64,000 bases of DNA from Populus alba. Its lineage: Eukaryota; Streptophyta; Magnoliopsida; Malpighiales; Salicaceae. The notes under the pieces were generated by a model. That model had not been told where the DNA came from, ran no database searches, and saw only the letters and a list, made by a program, of their open reading frames with translations. This document shows positions 49,575 through 59,600 of the stretch, piece after piece; positions within the stretch are counted from its first letter, which is position 1; each line of letters begins with the position of its first letter. The DNA lies in contig NC_133287.1 in the NCBI RefSeq assembly GCF_005239225.2, positions 12,877,493-12,941,492 on the forward strand, read 5' to 3'. Made by a program: the position numbers and the translations under genes.

Positions 49575-50165
49575 TATGCGATTTCACCACATATTAAATT
49601 TGGGTTGAATCGGGACATTGCTAATGTGGTTGAGCTACAGCACTATGTGGAGCTAGAGGACATGGTTCACATGGCGACGAAGGTGGAGAGACAACTTAGG
49701 AGGGGGCATGCTCGGCCAGCGTTTAATTTGGGTTCGTCATCATCTTGAAAGCCGAATCTAAAGAGAGAGGGCCCTATTCGCCCAAGATCCTTTGGTCCTT
49801 CTAGAACTGAACCACCAAAGGCTAAAGTTGATGTCCCTACTGATGCCAAAGGTAAATTTGAAACTCAAACTAAACGTACTCGTGATGTTAAATGTTTCAG
49901 GTGTTAGGGACATGGACATTATGCTTCAGAGTGTCCAAACAAGAGAATCATGATGATTAGAGATAATGGTGATGTGGAATCTGAAAGTGACAGTTCTGAT
50001 TGTGAAGGCATGCCACCATTGGAGGATAATGATGGGGATGAGTTAGCATTACCGATTGAGGAGTCCTTGGTTATAAGGCGAACGCTTCAAGTTTAGGTCA
50101 AAGAAGATGATACTTATGAACAAAGGGAGAACATCTTCCATGCGCGTTGTTACGTACAAAGCAAG
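49575..50165 (+). pseudogene. gag remnant of the gypsy element
   Basis: Only the C-terminal part of gag is left, from GLNRDIANVVELQHYVELED through a basic stretch to a CCHC zinc knuckle (CFRC.GHGHYASEC). The first roughly 200 codons expected of this family are absent. The frame is the same as pol but holds three stops: TGA 49746-49748, TAG 49905-49907 (inside the zinc knuckle, replacing its fifth residue) and TAG 50094-50096. Capsid cannot be made from this copy. Confidence 0.9.
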
Positions 50166-53100
50166 GTGTGTGGTTTAATTATAGATAGTGGAAGCTGTGT
50201 TAATGTTTGCAGTGTCACCCTTGTTAGTAAACTGAATTTGTGTACTGCTAAGCATGCTAAACCATATAGATTGCAATGGCTGAATGATAGTGGTGAAGTG
50301 AAAGTGACTAAACAGGTTATGGTTCCATTTTCGATTGGGAAATATGTTGATGAAGTTCTATGCGACGTGGCACCAATGCAAGCAAGTCACATCTTGTTGG
50401 GGAGACCATGGCAATATGATAGGAAGGCAATTCATGATGGGGTTAAAAATAGGTATACCATTGTAAAAGATGGTAAAACCATCACTCTTGTACCTCTTAC
50501 ACCCAAACAGGTGTATGATGATCAAATAAAGCTAAAAAGTGAGCATGAGGCTATGGGGAGAGAAAATCAAGGTGAGGAACAAGGGGAGAGAAGACCATCA
50601 TATTCGGCTAGAACCCAAACCACTACAACCCATTCGGCCACCCATCCAAACACAAGCAAATATTCGGCCAACACTCCAAACAAATCAAACCATTCAACCA
50701 CAACTCAAAAACACCCAAATCTGGCCGAGAGTGGAGGTAAGACAAGAGGAGTGAAGAACGTCAGCAAGTGTGATGAGAATTGTGTGGAAAAACTAAAGAA
50801 ACAACCTAATTTTTATGTTAGAGAGGGTGAGGTCAGATCTGCATTTTTCACTAACAAGCCAATGATCTTACTTGTGTACAAAGAGGCTTACTTTAATACT
50901 AATGATCTTGATCATATTGTGCCTAGTGTTGCTATTTCTTTGTTGCAGGGATTTGATGATGTGTTCCCCGACGATACTCCTAGCGGATTAGAGCATCAGA
51001 TTGATTTCGTACCCGGAGCTTCAATTCCTAACCGACCAGCTTATAAAAGCAATCCCGAGGAGACGAAGGAGCTTCAAAGGCAAGTTGATGAGCTGATGGA
51101 AAAGGGCTACATTCGTGAGAGTATGAGCCCGCGTGCTGTACCCGTGCTACTTGTGCCAAAGAAGGATGGAACATGGAGGATGTGTGTTGATTGTCGGGCC
51201 ATCAACAACATAACGGTAAAATATACACATCCCATTCCTAGGCTTGATGACATGTTAGATGAGTTACATGGATCCTGTATTTTCTCTAAAATTGACTTGA
51301 AAAGTGGGTACCATCAAATTAGGATGAAAGAAGGTGATGAGTGGAAAACAACATTTAAGACTAAACATGGTTTGTATGAATGGTTAGTAATGCCGTTTGG
51401 ACTTACAAATGCACCTAGTACATTTATGCGCTTAATGAATCATGTTTTGCGTGCATTTATAGGTAAGTTTGTGGTTGTGTATTTTTATGACATTTTGATA
51501 TATAGCAAGAACTTAACTGAGCATCTTGATCATTTGCGTAATGTACTTAGTGTGTCGCGTAGTGAGAAATTGTATGCTAATTTTACAAAGTGTGCCTTTT
51601 GCATGGAAAAAATTGTGTTTCTTGGCTATGTTGTAACTGCACAGGGTATCAAGATGGATGAGGAGAAAGTTAAGGCCATCCGGGATTGGCCTACACCCAA
51701 ATCGGTAAGTGAGGTAAGGAGTTTTCATGGGTTAGCTAGTTTTTACAGGCGTTTTGTGAAAGATTTCAGTACAATAGCTGCCCCTTTAAATGAAGTTAAA
51801 AAATCAGTTGGGTTTAAATGGGGGGAGGAACAAGAATTGACATTTGTTCTTTTGAAAGAGAAATTATGTTCTGCACCTGTTTTGGGTTTACCTGACTTTA
51901 CGAAAGCATTTGAAATAGAATGTGATGCATCTAGAATAGGAATAGGTGCTATTTTGATGCAAGATCGAAGACCTATTGCGTATTTCAGTGAGAAGTTAAG
52001 TGGAGCGACCTTGAACTATCCAACTTACGATAAAGAACTCTATGCATTGGTAAGAGCACTTGAGACATGGCAGCATTACTTGTGGCCAAAAGAGTTCGTA
52101 ATCCATTCGGATCATGAGTCCTTGAAACATCTGAAAGGACAAGGTAAGTTGAATAGGAGGCATGCAAAATGGGTTGAATTCATTGAAACTTTCCCTTACG
52201 TAATCAAGTATAAGCAAAGGAAAGAGAACATCGTAGCTGATGCACTCTCGCGCAGGTATGTTCTTTTACACACCATGAATACTAGATTGTTAGGTTTTGA
52301 ATATGTGAAGGAATTGTATGATAATGACTCTGACTTTGCTGAGATTTATAATGCATGTGGACATTCGACTTTCGGTAAGTTTTATTTGATGGATGGTTAT
52401 TTGTTCAAAGAGAATAGATTGTGTGTTCTTGCTAGTTCTTTACGTGAATTGCTTGTTCGTGAAGCACATGGGGGTGGTTTAATGGGTCACTTTGGGGTTG
52501 CGAAAACCTTGGATGTATTGCATGAGCATTTCTATTGGCCAAAGATAAAAAGAGATGTGCAACAAATTTGTGAACAGTGCATTGCTTGTAGAAAGGCAAA
52601 ATCTAGAGTAAAACCACATGGACTATATACACCACTACCTGTGCCTACTGAACCTTGGGTAGATATCTCTATGGACTTTGTTTTAGGTTTACCTAGGTCA
52701 AAGAAAGGTAGAGACTCTATCTTTGTTGTGGTTGATAGGTTTTCTAAAATGGCGCATTTCATTGCATGCCATAAAACAGATGATGTATCTCATATCGCAG
52801 ACTTGTTCTTTAGAGAGATTGTACGTTTGCATGGCATTCCTAAGAGTATAGTGTCAGATCGTGATGTTAAGTTCCTTAGTTACTTTTGGAAGACCTTATG
52901 GGGAAAGTTGGGAACTAAACTCTTATTTTCGACAACATGCCATCCTCAAACAGATGGACAAACTGAGGTAGTGAATAGAACATTATCCCAACTTTTACGT
53001 GCTGTAATTCAAAAGAATTTGAAAAGTTGGGAAGAATGTTTGCCTTTTGTTGAGTTTGCTTATAATATAATTGTGCATTCAACTATTACTTTTTCTCCTT

Positions 53101-53708
53101 TTGAAATTGTTTATGGTTTTAATCCACTAACTCCTATGGACTTAATTCCTTTACCTTTTGAAGAAAGGGTAAGTTTAGATGGTGAAAAGAAGGCAAAGAT
53201 GGTGAGAGAACTCCATGAGGGAGTTCGACTACAAATAGAGAAAAAGAACAGACTTTACGCTTCTAAAGCAAATAAGGGACGTAAACAGGTTGTTTTCCAA
53301 CCCGGTGATTGGGTATGGGTGCACATGCGTAAGGAACGATTTCCTAACCAAAGGAAATCAAAATTACAGCCTCGTGGTGATGGTCCTTTTCAGGTTTTAA
53401 AGAGAATCAATGACAACGCATACAAAATTGACCTTCCAGGTGAGTATAGTGTTAGTGCTACCTTTAATGTTGCTGATCTTACTTTGTTTGACACAGATTT
53501 TGATTCGAGGTCGAATCCTTTCGAGGAGAGAGGGGATGATGCAGACCAGCCCAGAAACACCAGCAAGGACCCATTACATGTTCCAAATGGACCAATGACT
53601 CGGTCCAAGACAAAGACATTGAAAGACGCATTGAATGCATTGGTTTTGAAGGTTTCCACCAAGTTACAGCCCAAGGCTTGTTTGGGCTTAATTTATACTT
53701 TGTTTTAA
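50166..53708 (+). CDS. pol: pol polyprotein of Ty3/gypsy element, open but RT site altered
   Basis: An open frame of 1180 codons, actually open from 50097; the Met at 50166 is not a real start since gag and pol share one frame. Order: aspartic protease (IDSGS, residues 6-10), reverse transcriptase (about 290-480), RNase H (about 580-700: CDAS D587, DKELYA, SDHESL, ADALSRR), integrase with an HHCC zinc module (about 765-815) and a DD35E core D837, D898, E934 (exactly 35 residues between the last two). The RT motif is YFYDILIYS (Y441-D442); the family has Asp at 441, so the first Asp of the catalytic pair is Tyr (codon TAT, 51486-51488). The first RT Asp D377 is intact. The C-terminus runs into the 3' LTR and, because of the LTR deletion, ends in a short foreign tail at 53708. 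Likely unable to reverse-transcribe. Confidence 0.95.
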   Translation: MCGLIIDSGSCVNVCSVTLVSKLNLCTAKHAKPYRLQWLNDSGEVKVTKQVMVPFSIGKYVDEVLCDVAPMQASHILLGRPWQYDRKAIHDGVKNRYTIVKDGKTITLVPLTPKQVYDDQIKLKSEHEAMGRENQGEEQGERRPSYSARTQTTTTHSATHPNTSKYSANTPNKSNHSTTTQKHPNLAESGGKTRGVKNVSKCDENCVEKLKKQPNFYVREGEVRSAFFTNKPMILLVYKEAYFNTNDLDHIVPSVAISLLQGFDDVFPDDTPSGLEHQIDFVPGASIPNRPAYKSNPEETKELQRQVDELMEKGYIRESMSPRAVPVLLVPKKDGTWRMCVDCRAINNITVKYTHPIPRLDDMLDELHGSCIFSKIDLKSGYHQIRMKEGDEWKTTFKTKHGLYEWLVMPFGLTNAPSTFMRLMNHVLRAFIGKFVVVYFYDILIYSKNLTEHLDHLRNVLSVSRSEKLYANFTKCAFCMEKIVFLGYVVTAQGIKMDEEKVKAIRDWPTPKSVSEVRSFHGLASFYRRFVKDFSTIAAPLNEVKKSVGFKWGEEQELTFVLLKEKLCSAPVLGLPDFTKAFEIECDASRIGIGAILMQDRRPIAYFSEKLSGATLNYPTYDKELYALVRALETWQHYLWPKEFVIHSDHESLKHLKGQGKLNRRHAKWVEFIETFPYVIKYKQRKENIVADALSRRYVLLHTMNTRLLGFEYVKELYDNDSDFAEIYNACGHSTFGKFYLMDGYLFKENRLCVLASSLRELLVREAHGGGLMGHFGVAKTLDVLHEHFYWPKIKRDVQQICEQCIACRKAKSRVKPHGLYTPLPVPTEPWVDISMDFVLGLPRSKKGRDSIFVVVDRFSKMAHFIACHKTDDVSHIADLFFREIVRLHGIPKSIVSDRDVKFLSYFWKTLWGKLGTKLLFSTTCHPQTDGQTEVVNRTLSQLLRAVIQKNLKSWEECLPFVEFAYNIIVHSTITFSPFEIVYGFNPLTPMDLIPLPFEERVSLDGEKKAKMVRELHEGVRLQIEKKNRLYASKANKGRKQVVFQPGDWVWVHMRKERFPNQRKSKLQPRGDGPFQVLKRINDNAYKIDLPGEYSVSATFNVADLTLFDTDFDSRSNPFEERGDDADQPRNTSKDPLHVPNGPMTRSKTKTLKDALNALVLKVSTKLQPKACLGLIYTLF
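53523..53536 (+). other. Polypurine tract
   Basis: GAGGAGAGAGGGGA directly before the 3' LTR; primes plus-strand DNA synthesis in LTR retrotransposons. Confidence 0.9.
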
Positions 53709-54125
53709 GTTAGGATCCAAGGCTTGTTTGGATTAAGTTATGGGCTTTTCATTTTAGGGTTTTGGGCCAGTTTTGAGTGGACCTCATATAAGTCCACATA
53801 AAGGGTCCATTAGGGTTAACTTTTCAAGAACTATTTAAACTTATGTAGGCCAAAATTTCAGCAGCTTTGATGATTATTATTCTGAATTTTTCAGTTTTAA
53901 CGTGTGAGAGTGATTCTTGCATTCTTCAGTTCTTGAACGAACTGAATCTGACTTATCGAAGATTAACTGGCTTCGTGGCGTCATTCTACTCATTCCAATA
54001 GTGTTGGTGCCTTGGGGCAGGTTTCCATTGTGTCGCACTCATATCAGACCTATTTCGGCTTTCCGGGATCAGATCTCAATCTTGATTGTGGGTTGCGTGA
54101 CCATGTGATCACGAGGTTCACATCA
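53537..54125 (+). repeat. 3' LTR of gypsy element, 123-bp deletion
   Basis: 589 bp. Compared with the 5' LTR it lacks 123 bp; the join at 53662-53664 falls on the trinucleotide AGT present at both ends of the missing segment. The terminal base before CATCA also differs (CACATCA against CGCATCA). Confidence 0.95.
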
Positions 54126-54130
54126 GTTGG

Positions 54131-54500
54131 GTTGCCTCCCAGTAAGAACTTTTGTTTTATGTCATTGGCTCGACATGTTGCATGCTCATTCTTCATAGAT
54201 TGGTTCAACTAACTCTGCAAAAGCGGTGAGTTCTATTGTCCAACCTTCATAGAAAGGTTTCAAGCGATGCCCATTGACCTTGAGTACTTTGTTGGTTTCT
54301 AAACTTGTAATTTCAACTGCACCATAAGGAAAAATATTAGAAACAACAAAGGGTCCAATCCAATGAGAGCACAACTTTTCTGGAAAAAGTTTCAAACGCG
54401 AATGATAAAGAAGGACTTTTTCTCCAACATTAAACTATTTTCTTGTAATCATTCGGTCATGGAGACTCTTAGTCTTTTCTTTGTAAATCCTTGCATTCTC
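54131..54500 (-). pseudogene. Integrase C-terminal remnant of element A
   Basis: The minus-strand frame 54395-54186 reads [19 protein letters not shown], then [20 protein letters not shown] and LKPFYEGW, the C-terminal domain of Athila/Tat-type integrase. Upstream codons (YENARIYKEKTKSLHDRM) continue to about 54500 across a stop. The integrase catalytic core is absent. Equivalent sequence in B is at 61047-61290. Confidence 0.82.
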
Positions 54501-55465
54501 ATAAGCATCATTTCAAATCTCTAATTTTTTTGGGCACTAAAAGGATAGGCGCCACCCATTCACTATCCATGATGGGGTGAATGACTCCTGCATCATTGGG
54601 AACAATTTGCAAAGCTAGCAAAGCCAATATTGATTCATGTATGTTTTGGGGCACACATATGTGCCTCTCCATCTCTTCTATCTCAGTAACATCATAGCCA
54701 TAGCTCAAAGCTACTCTTAATCCATCCTCACAATCAAAATCAAAAACTTGATGCACACACTTATCAACTTGGTCATAGCATGTGATAGAATAAACATTGC
54801 TATAAGGATATTTCATTGCATCATGAAAATTAAATTCAATCTTTTCATCTCCTACTTCCATAGACAAAGTATTCTTACCACAATCAATTTTTGTATTGGC
54901 AGATTTCAAGAATGGTCTCCCAAATAATATAAGAGTGTTGTTTGATGAATCACAAGAATCATGTTCCATATTAAGAATATAAAAATCACATGGAATGACC
55001 AAACTATCAATCTTGACTAGGACATCTTCTATTACACCAAGTGGGTAAACAAAACTACGATCCGCAAGTTGTATTACAATGCTAGTTTTATTCAAAGGCT
55101 ATCTAAATCATAAACATAAACATGTTTAGGCATAACACTAATGGATGCACCTAAATCGCTCAAGGCCCTTTTGAAACTATCATTACCAATAACACATGGG
55201 ATAGTAAATGCACCCGGGTCCTTTTGCTTCGAAAGCATATTCTTTTGAACAACAGTAGATACAACTTAACCCATACTTACCATTTCATGATCTTTTAGTC
55301 TGAAAGCTTTCTTGGTAGTACACAACTCCTTCAAAAATTTGGCATACTTTGGAATTTGCTTGATAGCATCAAGCAAATGAATGTTGAGTTATACTTTCTT
55401 GAAAACCTCTAAAATCTCTTTTTCTTTGTCCTCTTTCTTTGACCTAAAAGAACTCACAGGAAAGG
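54500..55465 (-). pseudogene. Protease and start of reverse transcriptase of element A
   Basis: The retropepsin-type active site DLGAS is at 55143-55157, followed by IQLADRSFVYPLGVIEDVL and TLILFGRPFLKSANTKIDCG (54508-55095 is open, 195 codons). It ends with SEWVAPILLVPKK, the beginning of the reverse-transcriptase domain, then jumps to integrase C-terminal codons: a deletion of most of pol. Stops at about 55097, 55269 and 55390 interrupt the protein, so the protease is not made intact. It follows gag after a non-coding gap of about 100 bp. Confidence 0.85.
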
Positions 55466-55572
55466 GTGGAATTGTTTTAAAACTGGAATTCATTGAGTGA
55501 GGAGTTACCTTTGGGTCGATGTTTCAATTTGTGGAGGAGGAGGATGTTCCTTCTTTATACTCAATTCAGTTT

Positions 55573-56922
55573 CTATCTCTTCTTCTTCCTCCATTTCAAT
55601 TTGTTTCGACCTTTCTCTTCAAGTTCTTTCCCACTTCCTAGCATGATCGCACTAACATTCTCTTTTGGATTCAATGCTTGGGAGGGCAATTTTCCATTCA
55701 TTTGTGCTTCCAATTTCCCCACACTTGAAGCTACTTGCCCCATTTGCTTCTCCAAGTTGTGAATACTTGACCTTGTTTCCTGTTGAAAAGGCATGACATT
55801 TTGTTGCAAGGTCACAGTGTTAGAAGCCAAAGTTTTCATCATCTCATGAAGATCATCATTGGATGACGACCCCATAACATTAGAGTTTGTAAATGGAAGG
55901 GGTTGTCTTGCTTGATAATTTTGTTGAGGCTGAAATCCATGGGGATGGAATTGTCGACCTTGATTGCCTTGTTGAGGCTGGTTCCTATACTGTAGGTTAG
56001 GATGATCTCTCCACCCAGAATTATACGTGTGGGAAAAAGGATCATACTTACGCTGAGCCTGTCCATTAAATACTCCATCAACTGCATTAGCTTGTTCAAT
56101 GTAATCTTCTTGCATTGTTGGGCACATATCTGAAGCATGTCCTTGTAAAGAGCATATGCTACAAGCTTTCACCTGCTGTACATTGCCACAAGCCAAAGAA
56201 CACACAAGAGAAGTAAGATCATTAACTTTATTATCAGGGTTAGAAATACTTACCTCATTTACTTGTTTGTTTGCGAAGTCTCCAAGGGTGCCAAACTGTT
56301 TCGAGTTGGCTGCCATGTTTGAGATCAATTGGCGTGCAGCCTCGGGTGTCTTATCTACCAATGCCCCTCCACTTGCAATATCAATGATACTACGGTCAGT
56401 AGGCATCAATCCTTCATATAAATATTGAATGAGCAGCTGATCGGGTATTTGATGATGAGGGCATTGAATATATAGTTGCTCAAATCTTTCCCAATACTCG
56501 AAAAGTGTCTCTCCATGAGATTGTCGAATCCCACATATTTCTTTCCTTATATTGGTAACTCGAGATGCTGGGGAATACTTCTCAAGGAAGATCTTCTTCA
56601 TACCATTCCAAGTTCCAATTGAACCTAGGAGAATGGAGAAAAGCCATGCCTTTGCTGTCCCTTTTACAGAGAAAGGGAAAGCTTTCAACTTAACCTGTTT
56701 TTCATCAACTCCATTCGATTTCATGCTAACACAAACCATATGAAACTCCTTGAGATGACTATGAGGATCTTCTCCTGCAAGACCATTAAATGTTGGTAGC
56801 AAATGTATAAAACTATATTTGAGCTTAAAATTTACATTATTGTCAATGTTTATGCATAATGGCTGATTTTCCATGTTAGGAGCAGCAAGCTCCTTAAGTG
56901 TTTGTTGTCGTTCAATAGCCAT
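55573..56922 (-). CDS. gag: gag of Athila-like element A, open
   Basis: 449 codons without interruption. Residues 1-30 (RQQTLKELAAPNMENQPLC) and 40-70 (FIHLLPTFNGLAGEDPHSHL) are the typical Athila-group gag start. The retrotransposon gag domain covers about residues 50-190 (FHMVCVSM, KAFPFSVKGTAKAWLF, ERFEQLYIQCPHHQIPDQLL). A CCHC zinc knuckle CSICSLQGHASDMC lies at about 255-268, then a Gln/Pro-rich region, a C-terminal helix (MMKTLASNTVTLQQNV) and a basic end. It starts at 56922, about 435 bp inside the primer site, and ends before the stopped protease region. That gag stays open while pol is deleted is notable, but I cannot say whether it is expressed. Confidence 0.88.
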   Translation of the reverse strand: MAIERQQTLKELAAPNMENQPLCINIDNNVNFKLKYSFIHLLPTFNGLAGEDPHSHLKEFHMVCVSMKSNGVDEKQVKLKAFPFSVKGTAKAWLFSILLGSIGTWNGMKKIFLEKYSPASRVTNIRKEICGIRQSHGETLFEYWERFEQLYIQCPHHQIPDQLLIQYLYEGLMPTDRSIIDIASGGALVDKTPEAARQLISNMAANSKQFGTLGDFANKQVNEVSISNPDNKVNDLTSLVCSLACGNVQQVKACSICSLQGHASDMCPTMQEDYIEQANAVDGVFNGQAQRKYDPFSHTYNSGWRDHPNLQYRNQPQQGNQGRQFHPHGFQPQQNYQARQPLPFTNSNVMGSSSNDDLHEMMKTLASNTVTLQQNVMPFQQETRSSIHNLEKQMGQVASSVGKLEAQMNGKLPSQALNPKENVSAIMLGSGKELEEKGRNKLKWRKKKR

Positions 56923-57380
56923 GGTGTAGAGGCGAGTTTCATTTCGTAACCTGCATAAAGTTTTTTCTATTTCGAGATCTAACTACACTTGACTTTGATT
57001 AGTAGAATGGGTTACTGGCATAAATCATCAAGAAAACTCAAAAGAAACCAACCACACAAGAGATAAAAAAAAAAAACAACGCAAATTATACAAAAATCCT
57101 ACACTAGAAAACTAAAACTACCTAAAAACCCTAGAAAACAGTGGAATTTTGCCTCAACAGAGTGGGGCTAGTGGATTAAACTAGTCCTGTTTAGAACGTC
57201 GTTTCCCTTCAAGAAACAAAAGACCGATACCTAATTCCACCAAAAAATAAGTTTTGAACAGCACCGCAGCAAGCAAAAATTTTGTTTCTTTTTTTAGAAA
57301 AAGAAATAAAAATCACAAAAAATAAAAATAATAGCACAACAATCAACTAAAATTACTTCCCCAGCAACGACGCTAAAATT
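56923..57380 (-). other. Element A leader
   Basis: Non-coding leader between primer site and gag start on the minus strand. Contains A/T-rich stretches and an AACCCTAG..AAC word shared with element B (62700). Confidence 0.7.
57358..57375 (-). other. Primer-binding site, tRNA-Asp type
   Basis: The minus strand reads TAGCGTCGTTGCTGGGGA, close to the TGGCGCCGTTGCCGGGGA site (complement of tRNA-Asp 3' end) of Athila-like elements, with three changes. It lies five bases inside the LTR end. Confidence 0.8.
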
Positions 57381-59006
57381 TGTTGCGATGTCGCAGTCGC
57401 ACAAATTAATTGCCCTAGCTTCAAACACAACACACAAGATAGTATAGAGCAAGCAAAGGGTTAATCCCACGAGGAAGGTTCAAGTCAGATTTTTATGCTA
57501 GATGATATGCAATTTGGGGGGGGGGTTGGATGTTATCTAGGCTAAAGCAAAAGAGAATAGAAAACTATCAAATAAAATTTAATAAAATCAGAAAATTATC
57601 AAAAGAACAAACCTTGGTCGCAAGCACACATCCACCTATAGAAATCAGAACTGATCATGGAAAGGAAACATCAATTTATATTTTGAATATTTATCTCTTC
57701 TTAACATTGGTTAGTTAACAAATCCGCCATATAATTAACCCTAACCATCAAACAACCACAATGTCCGCACTAGTAATTTAATTTAATGGCAGCCTTAAGA
57801 ATTGGATAAGTTTATTGATCAATAAAACATAACTGTCCGCAGTCTATGTTTGATTTGATTGAATGTTCTCCCTAAGATTAATAACGTAGATCCGCCACAA
57901 TTATTAAACTCAGTTGCTTCACAAGTTCATATACCACAACTCCGGTTTTGATATCAAACTTAGCTATAGATTTTCTACAATAAAAACTAAGAGTCCGTTC
58001 TAGCAATTAAAATAAACAATCATAGAAAAAATAAGCATAGGAGAACAAACATATTCATCATATAAATTGAAAAGAAAAAGTAAAATAAATCTCATAGTTC
58101 TTAAAATCCAAAGTTTTCGTTTCCTTGCAACCAAGAAAACGAGTTTAGCCTTGCATGTTTGTTGAACAACTAATAAAAAAAATGGAGGAATGCATGATTT
58201 CAGGTTTCTTAGAGTAGGGGGCGTTTTTCTCCTCTTGGCTGGCTACCCCCCTTCTCTTCTCTCATTCTTTTTATATGCTAGAAAACCCTAGTCTCTATTT
58301 TACAAAATAGTCCTCCCTTAAGTAGACTGTTTACATTTAAGTACTTCAATAACTATTTTTCTAAAAAAGGAGAAATAGCCTTGTATGAAATCTTCAAGCT
58401 CTGACTTAGAGGAGCTAAAATTCTGAAATAAAAACTTGGATGTCGGTTTAGATGCTTCGGAATGTAATTTGGACTCGTTTCTTCATGAAACTTGTTTATT
58501 GGCATAATTCAGTTGTCATCTTTAAAAAAATCATATCTCCCTCATATGACATCATTATTGGCTGACATTTGGAGCTTTTATAGGTATTTTAGTCAGGAAT
58601 CCAAAATAATTGAGTTTGCATCAATTGGACTTCTGTAGCTCTAGATATTCAAGTTGGAATGACCGAAGGTCAACATTCGTAGATTGTAATATTTGACTTT
58701 CAAAGCTGGGATTTCCATGCTCTTCCTTATTTTATTTTCTTGCCTTAGATTTCCAAAAAGGTATGGATGTGAGCTTTTTAATTCCACTGGAATCACTTCA
58801 TTTCGACCTTTAGAGCTCACGCTCTGCACAAAACATCGACTGAAGGTCAAATATGCCAATTACCTCCAATTTACTCTTTTTTACATTTTTCATCCAAAAG
58901 TGCCTTCAAAACATAAAACAAAGAATATCAAGGCATTTTATATATAAAACATATGCAAAACACTAGTTAAATGTGGGTGAAACTATCTAATAATATGGTT
59001 GCATCA
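57381..59006 (-). repeat. 5' LTR of element A
   Basis: 1626 bp, plus-strand ends TGTTGCGATG and GGTTGCATCA. Its last roughly 570 bp (58439-59006) are repeated, in diverged form, immediately next door at 59007-59600. Frames of 62-84 codons here are not genes. Confidence 0.85.
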
Positions 59007-59600
59007 TATGTCGGTTTAGATGCTTGGGAAGTAAATTAGACTTGTTCACAAAATCTGTATGTTGGCAGAATCTATGAGTTGTCTGAGAAAAATTATATCT
59101 CTCTCATTTGAGCTCTTTTTCTGCTGATATTTGGTAGGCTAATAGGTCTTCGAGTCAGGAATCCAACAAAATTGAGTTTGCATCAAATGAACTTCTCTTA
59201 CTCAAGATATTCAAGTCAAAATGGCTAAAGGTCAAAACTGGCAGAATGCGAGATTTGTCTTTGAAGGCTGTGATTTCCATGCTCTCTCTCTTTTTATTTT
59301 TCTTTCCATGTATGTACATAAAGGTATGGATGTTATCTTTCTAATTCCACTAGAATCACTTCATTTTGACCTCTAGAGCTCAAGCTCTGCACAAAACATT
59401 AATTAGAGGTCAAATGTGCCAAAGTTTGACACGAGTTGGAACATGTTCTGAATTATCTCTAATTTACCTCTTTTTGAATCTTACATCTAAAAGTGTTTTC
59501 AAAACATAAAACAAAAAATATCAAGGTATTTTATATAAAAAAACATAGGCAAAATACTAGGCAAAGATGGGTAAAACTATCGAATAATGTGGTTGCATCA

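Larger units (their letters stand above)
48371..54125 (+). mobile_element. Ty3/gypsy retrotransposon, nearly complete, nested in A
   Basis: The LTRs are 48371-49082 (712 bp) and 53537-54125 (589 bp, with a 123-bp deletion), with matching ends TGATGCG and CGCATCA. A tRNA-Met-type primer site TGGTATCAGAGC lies at 49085-49096 and a polypurine tract GAGGAGAGAGGGGA at 53523-53536. The target duplication is GCTGG (48366-48370) against GTTGG (54126-54130), one base different. Outside the deletion I count about nine mismatches between the LTRs over roughly 590 bp, suggesting a fairly young insertion. Gag is truncated and stopped, pol is open. The domain order protease, reverse transcriptase, RNase H, integrase is that of Ty3/gypsy. 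I see no chromodomain. Confidence 0.97.
44562..59006 (-). mobile_element. Athila-like LTR retrotransposon A, with two nested insertions
   Basis: The element reads on the minus strand. Its 5' LTR is 57381-59006 and its 3' LTR is 44562-45089 (carrying a 1.1-kb deletion). A tRNA-Asp-like primer site lies at 57358-57375 and a polypurine tract next to 45090. Inside, in order, are a gag frame (55573-56922), a protease remnant, a few reverse-transcriptase codons, an integrase C-terminal remnant (to about 54186) and non-coding 3' sequence. Two younger elements, 45347-47176 and 48371-54125, interrupt it. The gag and protease match the Athila-type group of gypsy elements as I know it. I see no clean 5-bp duplication around A (CTAGA on the left, TATGT on the right). 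Confidence 0.78.

Noticed and set aside
53917..54212. 63- and 66-codon frames repeated at 32214 and 48969
   Set aside because: They recur because they lie in sister LTRs; no start context or motif.
58641..58947. Overlapping 72- and 84-codon frames on opposite strands
   Set aside because: Inside the Athila-like LTR, no motif, not conserved in the sister copies by eye.
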